Shown in pieces: positions 6,737 to 9,846 of a stretch of DNA of 9,846 bases (position 1 is its first letter; every line of letters begins with the position of its first letter). A program made the position numbers and the translations under genes. The notes beneath the pieces were generated by a model, which saw nothing but the letters and a program-made list of their open reading frames with translations, did not search any database and was not told where the DNA came from. Origin of the DNA: CAZNUM01 sp964539305 (GTDB lineage: Bacteria; Fidelibacterota; Marinisomatia; Marinisomatales; TCS55). The stretch lies in assembly GCA_964539305.1 (NCBI GenBank), contig CAZIIM010000041.1, positions 1 to 9,846 on the forward strand. Reading direction: 5' to 3'.

Positions 6737-6761
6737 AAAACCCCGTTTGAGACGGGGTTTT
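6737..6761 (-). terminator. intrinsic terminator of the small secreted protein gene
   Basis: A 10-bp stem AAAACCCCGT / ACGGGGTTTT with a 5-base loop (6747-6751). Read on the minus strand it is followed by a T-rich tail (TTTTTCTTTT). It lies 53 bases after the stop at 6814. On the + strand it also has T-rich flanks, so it can work both ways. Confidence 0.88.
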
Positions 6762-6813
6762 CCTTTTTCATCGTCATTTCTCTCTTATCTTAATAAGAAA
6801 GCTTCCACTTATA

Positions 6814-7254
6814 TTATTTACCGAATTTATTCATCTCCACATAAATCTCATCCGAATGCATCGGAAAATATTTTCTCAGGTGCATGGAAAACGCCCGTCT
6901 TTCCTGCTCATCCGGCCACTGTTTTTTTAATAGCTTTGTACTGAGCTTGGATGCTTCATCAATGTCGCCAAAACTTCGATATTCTGTGATCGTCACCCAA
7001 TCACGAACATCACTGCCCCAGCTGTGTCGTAATTCACGCTGACTGAGAATTTTTTTATTCTTCTTGGTGACATTCTTATACCACAGGCTTATTAATGAAT
7101 CCCGTTCAGCTGCACTGCCTCCATCCGGAATCACCATCTTATTGGTCGTAATCACAAATACACTGCCTTCCTCATCCTGTGCAAAGGCGACACGATTCGA
7201 CAGGAGCGCAATAGTAAATAAGGCAAAACCTAGGAAACGGGTATTGATCTTCAT
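6814..7254 (-). CDS. small secreted protein of unknown function (possible dimeric alpha/beta-barrel fold)
   Basis: A 146-residue protein from the ATG at 7254, chosen because GAGG lies 6 bases upstream; the ATG at 7260 abuts GAGG and an upstream start at 7305 has no support. MKINTRFLGFALFTIALL is a signal peptide with a likely cleavage after AFA (residue 25). The mature part has 'SVFVITTNKMVIPDGGSAAE', a helix 'ERDSLISLWYKNVTKKNKKI', then 'HSWGSDVRDWVTITEYRSFG' and 'IDEASKLSTKLLKKQWPDEQ'. A strand-helix-strand pattern with a W-x-x-I/V-x-E-Y strand is reminiscent of dimeric alpha/beta-barrel (Dabb/NIPSNAP-like) proteins, but this is an inference from pattern only. It is a single gene bounded by its own terminator. 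Confidence 0.8.
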   Translation of the reverse strand: MKINTRFLGFALFTIALLSNRVAFAQDEEGSVFVITTNKMVIPDGGSAAERDSLISLWYKNVTKKNKKILSQRELRHSWGSDVRDWVTITEYRSFGDIDEASKLSTKLLKKQWPDEQERRAFSMHLRKYFPMHSDEIYVEMNKFGK

Positions 7255-7396
7255 AATCATCCTCTTTTCTTGTTTGGGTTTGCTGTACCCAATCATCCAC
7301 CCCAATCCGTGGTGTCAGCCGGGTACAGTGCTATTAGCTATATTAACGATCGTCGCTGAACTATGCAGGGGTGAGAGTGTTGAGGAAGGAGCAGTT
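7255..7396. other. divergent intergenic region
   Basis: This holds the 5' regions of the minus-strand secreted protein gene and of the + strand pseudogene. An 8-bp self-complementary ACGATCGT is at 7346-7353. GGAG at 7388-7391 sits 5 bases before the pseudogene ATG at 7397. No clear promoter was recognised. Confidence 0.35.
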
Positions 7397-7843
7397 ATGA
7401 TTACAAACGGTCAATCCGCAGGACCAAGAGGCCCACCCGATTTTTTATTTATAATGACACGAGAGTGAATTTCAATAAGAATGGCATAGTTATTTCAGCG
7501 AATATACATAATCCGGATGAAAATAGTCCTATTTATCTGGTAATCACTTAATAGACGATAAAGGTCCTATAACATTAGGGTCATTTGGATCAGAAATCCG
7601 CGGAATTCTTACAATAGAGGGACGTTAATATTTTTTGAACTGCCCTAAACAATGAACCTGGTGGTCTATGACAACTCTAACAAGTGCACAAGTGAAGAGT
7701 TTGTCATCCGAACTGTGTTCAGCCTACCCGTACGTATGGAATTTTAGCAGAATAAAGCCTATTTTAGCGATCCCAGGATTAACTCTCTAGAATTTTCCGT
7801 CAGTCCGATAACCGTAAAGGCGTCTGAATTCTCATATTTTTAG
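7397..7843 (+). pseudogene. frame-disrupted coding sequence of about 148 codons, unknown family
   Basis: Coding-like sequence can be followed through three frames. It begins at ATG 7397 with GGAG 5 bases upstream ('MITNGQSAGPRGPPDFLFI'), moves one frame back within 7397-7466 (a T6 run at 7441-7446 is the likely spot) to 'NDTRVNFNKNGIVISANIHN', moves back again between 7527 and 7548 to 'LSGNHLIDDKGPITLGSFGS' and 'GILTIEG', then again before 7626 to 'LIFFELP'. In that last frame it continues through in-frame stops at 7646-7648 and 7745-7747 ('NLVVYDNSNKCTSEEFVIRT', 'QNKAYFSDPRINSLEFSVSP') to TAG at 7841-7843, just before a terminator. All three shifts are in the same direction, as single-base losses. 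The conceptual protein looks like a small beta-rich cytoplasmic protein. I do not recognise it. Poor sequence quality rather than decay is possible, although the stops argue for decay. Confidence 0.6.
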
Positions 7844-7853
7844 GATTGCGAAA

Positions 7854-7879
7854 CGCCCCGCAGGTGTGGAAACGGGGCG
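7854..7879 (+). terminator. GC-rich hairpin terminator after the pseudogene
   Basis: A 7-bp all-GC stem CGCCCCG (7854-7860) / CGGGGCG (7873-7879) with a 12-base loop, followed by ATATTTTCTT. It begins 11 bases after the pseudogene stop, which supports the reading of the preceding segment as a former + strand gene. Confidence 0.7.
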
Positions 7880-8021
7880 CATATTTTCTTGGCTTGAAGG
7901 ATAGTTATTGAGAATAACCTGATTCAACTTATGATTTAATTAGATAGAATCCTAGGATGAGTCATTGAGTACGATAAAAAACACTCCGAATCATGATAAC
8001 CCAGGACATAGGAGTTTTGAG

Positions 8022-8050
8022 AGGCTAACCACTAGGGTTAGCTTTCTTTG
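8022..8050 (+). terminator. candidate intrinsic terminator
   Basis: A 7-bp stem GCTAACC (8024-8030) / GGTTAGC (8036-8042), loop ACTAG, extendable by two weak pairs, is followed on the + strand by TTTCTTTGTTTT. No + strand gene lies directly upstream apart from the pseudogene, which has its own terminator. Confidence 0.55.
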
Positions 8051-8054
8051 TTTT

Positions 8055-8081
8055 ACCTTGAATTTAGAATTAATTCAAGGT
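8055..8081. repeat. perfect 10-bp inverted repeat
   Basis: ACCTTGAATT (8055-8064) and AATTCAAGGT (8072-8081) are perfect inverted copies around a 7-base loop. It lies 12 bases beyond the stop of the minus-strand gene fragment and could be its terminator, although the minus-strand tail (AAAACAAAG) lacks a T run. It may instead be an operator or an mRNA stability hairpin. Confidence 0.5.
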
Positions 8082-8092
8082 GTTGAACCTTT

Positions 8093-8233
8093 TTAATTAG
8101 CAATCCAGACAATCAGGCAATTTCCGGAAATCACAGTAGATTTCATGCCCTTTTCAGATTGAAGGAATTTTCCAAAATCAGGACCATTTATTACTTCAAT
8201 GTAAATCTTAAAGCCAATAACGTCATATTCAAA
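8093..8233 (-). CDS. 3' end of an unidentified gene truncated by the assembly gap
   Basis: Forty-six open codons run from the gap edge to a TAA at 8095-8093 on the minus strand: 'FEYDVIGFKIYIEVINGPDF', 'GKFLQSEKGMKSTVISGN' and the end 'CLIVWIAN'. Residue use is protein-like (alternating Ile/Tyr/Phe strands) and there is an inverted repeat after the stop. The rest lies in the gap. Any join of this frame to sequence right of the gap is an artefact, since that side is antisense to the M48 gene. No family is recognised. Confidence 0.45.
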   Translation of the reverse strand, partial: FEYDVIGFKIYIEVINGPDFGKFLQSEKGMKSTVISGNCLIVWIAN

Positions 8234-8333
8234 NNNNNNNNNNNNNNNNNNNNNNNNNNNNNNNNNNNNNNNNNNNNNNNNNNNNNNNNNNNNNNNNNNN
8301 NNNNNNNNNNNNNNNNNNNNNNNNNNNNNNNNN
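8234..8333. other. assembly gap of exactly 100 N
   Basis: Exactly 100 N residues, the conventional placeholder for a scaffold gap of unknown length. The start codon, any signal peptide of the M48 gene and the 5' part of the minus-strand fragment fall in it. Orientation and adjacency across it rest on scaffolding alone. Confidence 0.95.
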
Positions 8334-9846
8334 GATAAAATTGTTCTGTTAGACGGTAAAATCATCAATGGAACAATTGTAAAAAGGGCAAATATCGAGT
8401 ATAGTAATAATATAGAATTCATTCCCAATGGCTGGGAAATAAGCGTTTTTTATAATAAGGATGACATCAACTTTGTGAAATCTCATGATGGAAAATTATT
8501 ATTCCCAAAGAATGTAGTAGCCAATTTCGAATCTGGTCTTTACCACTTACCCCATATTAATCATCTTCCACCAGAGAAAAATAGAATTCTTTTTGAATCT
8601 GCAGAAGATGCTATAAAGGCCGGTTATTCTCCGTGTAAAGCCTGCTTTGATATAAGACCTACTCTTTCTGATTTTACCTTGGAAAGAAGGTTAGCTAAAC
8701 AAACCATTATAGAGATTAAGAATCAAAATGAAATATTATATGAGCACAGTTCATTACCAAAACTCCAATCGATTGTCACTAAAATTTTAAATAATTGGGT
8801 TGAACCTTTAGAAGGCTATAACTACAGAGTACAGGTTATTAGGGACGATGAACCAAACGCTCTTGCAGTGGCTGGGGGAAATATATACGTCACTTCTGGA
8901 CTTCTTGATATTGTAGAAAACGATGATGAACTTGAATTTATTCTTGCCCACGAAATTGCTCATATTGAAAGAAGACACCTTTTAAGGCAGTTTAAGGAGT
9001 TTCAAAGAAAACAAGCCGGAATTCAGGCTGTTATGGCATTACTTATTATTGCTACTTCCAATAATGAAAACAATCAATTTACAGCCGATGTAATTGAGGC
9101 TATGGGAACATTCGCCACCGCATTAGCGAGTAGCGGATATGAAAGAAGATTGGAGCAAGAAGCCGATCTGTTTGCACAATTATATTTTAAAAAACAGTCT
9201 AAAGAGATTAATCCGATAGTAACGACTTTAGATAAGCTAATCACTTATTCATTAACGAGAACGGGTTCCATTACTATTAATAATGCTTTTTCATCACATC
9301 CTGATTTAACTGCAAGGTTGAATCAGACCAAGCACGGATATTTTCACACCTACGATCAACCGTTAATTATGTCTTTTCAACCCGTTACACCATCACCTAT
9401 AAACAAAAAACAGAAATACGGCCAACAATTAATCAACCAAGCATATACAAATAATATTCAAGAAAAATTATTTCCGGGTTTCCTTGAACTAAGAGTAAAC
9501 AACGTTTATAAGGTAATCTCATCAAATAAAGATGATGAGGATGAAATTTTGTTACTTGGTACAATCAAAAACAATCATTCAGAGATGAGTTTTAAAATTA
9601 ATTCAATTAAGTTGAATTTTCTCGGTTCTCTTGGGATAACGGAATTACATGGAATTGTCGATCTTGTTATTCCCACAAATAGTCAGTCAGAATTTGTAGG
9701 GCGAATTAAATCACCGAAAGATATTTCTGCCAAAGTTGAAGATTCAGTATATAATAAACGAATCTTACCCTTTGGGGTGAATATTTCAGCGGTTATTCTT
9801 CAACCCGGTGTCGAGGTAAAAAAAGTTTCTGGATTTCAAAATATTA
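8334..9846 (+). CDS. M48-family zinc metalloprotease with an Ada-type zinc-binding-like segment (both ends missing)
   Basis: Open for 504 codons from the gap to the window edge without a stop. In order: a beta-rich N-terminal part ('DKIVLLDGKIINGTIVKRAN'); a segment resembling Ada-type/YHxxxC...CxxC zinc-binding domains ('YHLPHINHLPPEKNRILF' and 'SAEDAIKAGYSPCKACF', codons 8541-8648), in which the usual first Cys is replaced by His; a helical linker; then an M48 peptidase domain. The latter has 'NALAVAGGNIYVTSGLL' before the zinc site, HEIAH (8949-8963) in 'LAHEIAHIERRH', a hydrophobic segment 'AGIQAVMALLIIA', the third zinc ligand Glu (9159-9161) in 'LEQEAD', and 'SSHPDLTARL'. Residues after about 9400 form a beta-rich C-terminal region not known to me. 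M48 enzymes are membrane or periplasmic quality-control proteases (HtpX, BepA/LoiP types); the location cannot be told because the N-terminus is in the gap. Codon use is much more AT-rich than in the left genes. Confidence 0.88.

Larger units (their letters stand above)
7880..8092. other. AT-rich intergenic region with two hairpins
   Basis: No open frame of note on either strand. It contains two hairpins, at 8022-8050 and 8055-8081, listed separately. The rest shows nothing I can assign. Confidence 0.5.

Noticed and set aside
7975..8018. Imperfect inverted repeat ACTCC...GGAGT
   Set aside because: Only a few bases pair over a long loop and there is no T tract; it is not distinguishable from chance.
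8093..8428. A 111-residue minus-strand open frame across the N gap
   Set aside because: The 100 N are a placeholder of unknown true length, and the part right of the gap is antisense to the M48 gene. Only the left 46 codons are retained.
1..9846. CRISPR array, tRNA, insertion sequence or prophage genes
   Set aside because: No direct repeats with regular spacing, no cloverleaf-type element and no transposase, integrase or phage-like protein were seen on either strand.

Overview
The window looks like a bacterial chromosome fragment from a diderm, probably in or near the FCB assemblage (Marinimicrobia, Calditrichota or Bacteroidota-like). This is inferred from the many lipoproteins with canonical lipoboxes, the secreted proteins, good GGAGG ribosome binding sites and U-tailed hairpin terminators. 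No rRNA or other taxonomic marker is present, so the placement is weak. No phage, IS, CRISPR, tRNA or rRNA was seen.

Left block (1-1875, mostly + strand): the first codons of a gene leaving the left edge on the minus strand, then three close + strand genes. These are an SRPBCC/AHSA1-type protein, an AlkD-like DNA alkylation repair protein with all key residues, and a DUF309 protein. A weak terminator and a regulatory intergenic region with a CRP/FNR-like palindrome follow. Next comes a 424-residue Met/Asp-rich lipoprotein (2006-3280), closed by a strong bidirectional terminator.

Central block (3353-6623, minus strand): five genes read right to left, probably one operon: secreted alpha/beta hydrolase, short-chain dehydrogenase (ATGA overlap), lipoprotein cyclophilin peptidyl-prolyl isomerase, cupin, and an unrecognised lipoprotein. 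The last appears to start at a rare ATT codon, and its signal peptide is lost if the conventional GTG start is taken. A small secreted protein (6814-7254, minus) with its own terminator lies upstream.

Right block (about 7300-9846): base composition falls sharply (33/60 G+C at 4321-4380 against 19/60 at 9241-9300). It holds a frame-broken + strand pseudogene (7397-7843) with its own terminator, two more hairpins, the 3' end of a minus-strand gene, a 100-N assembly gap (8234-8333), and most of an AT-rich M48-type zinc metalloprotease gene that starts inside the gap and runs off the right edge. The M48 protein carries an Ada-type zinc-binding-like segment before the protease domain. The change in composition, the pseudogene and the gap suggest either an acquired segment or a scaffolding join.

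No clearly new multi-gene system is evident. The items most worth a second look are the M48 architecture, the ATT-start lipoprotein, the decayed gene and the compositional break.
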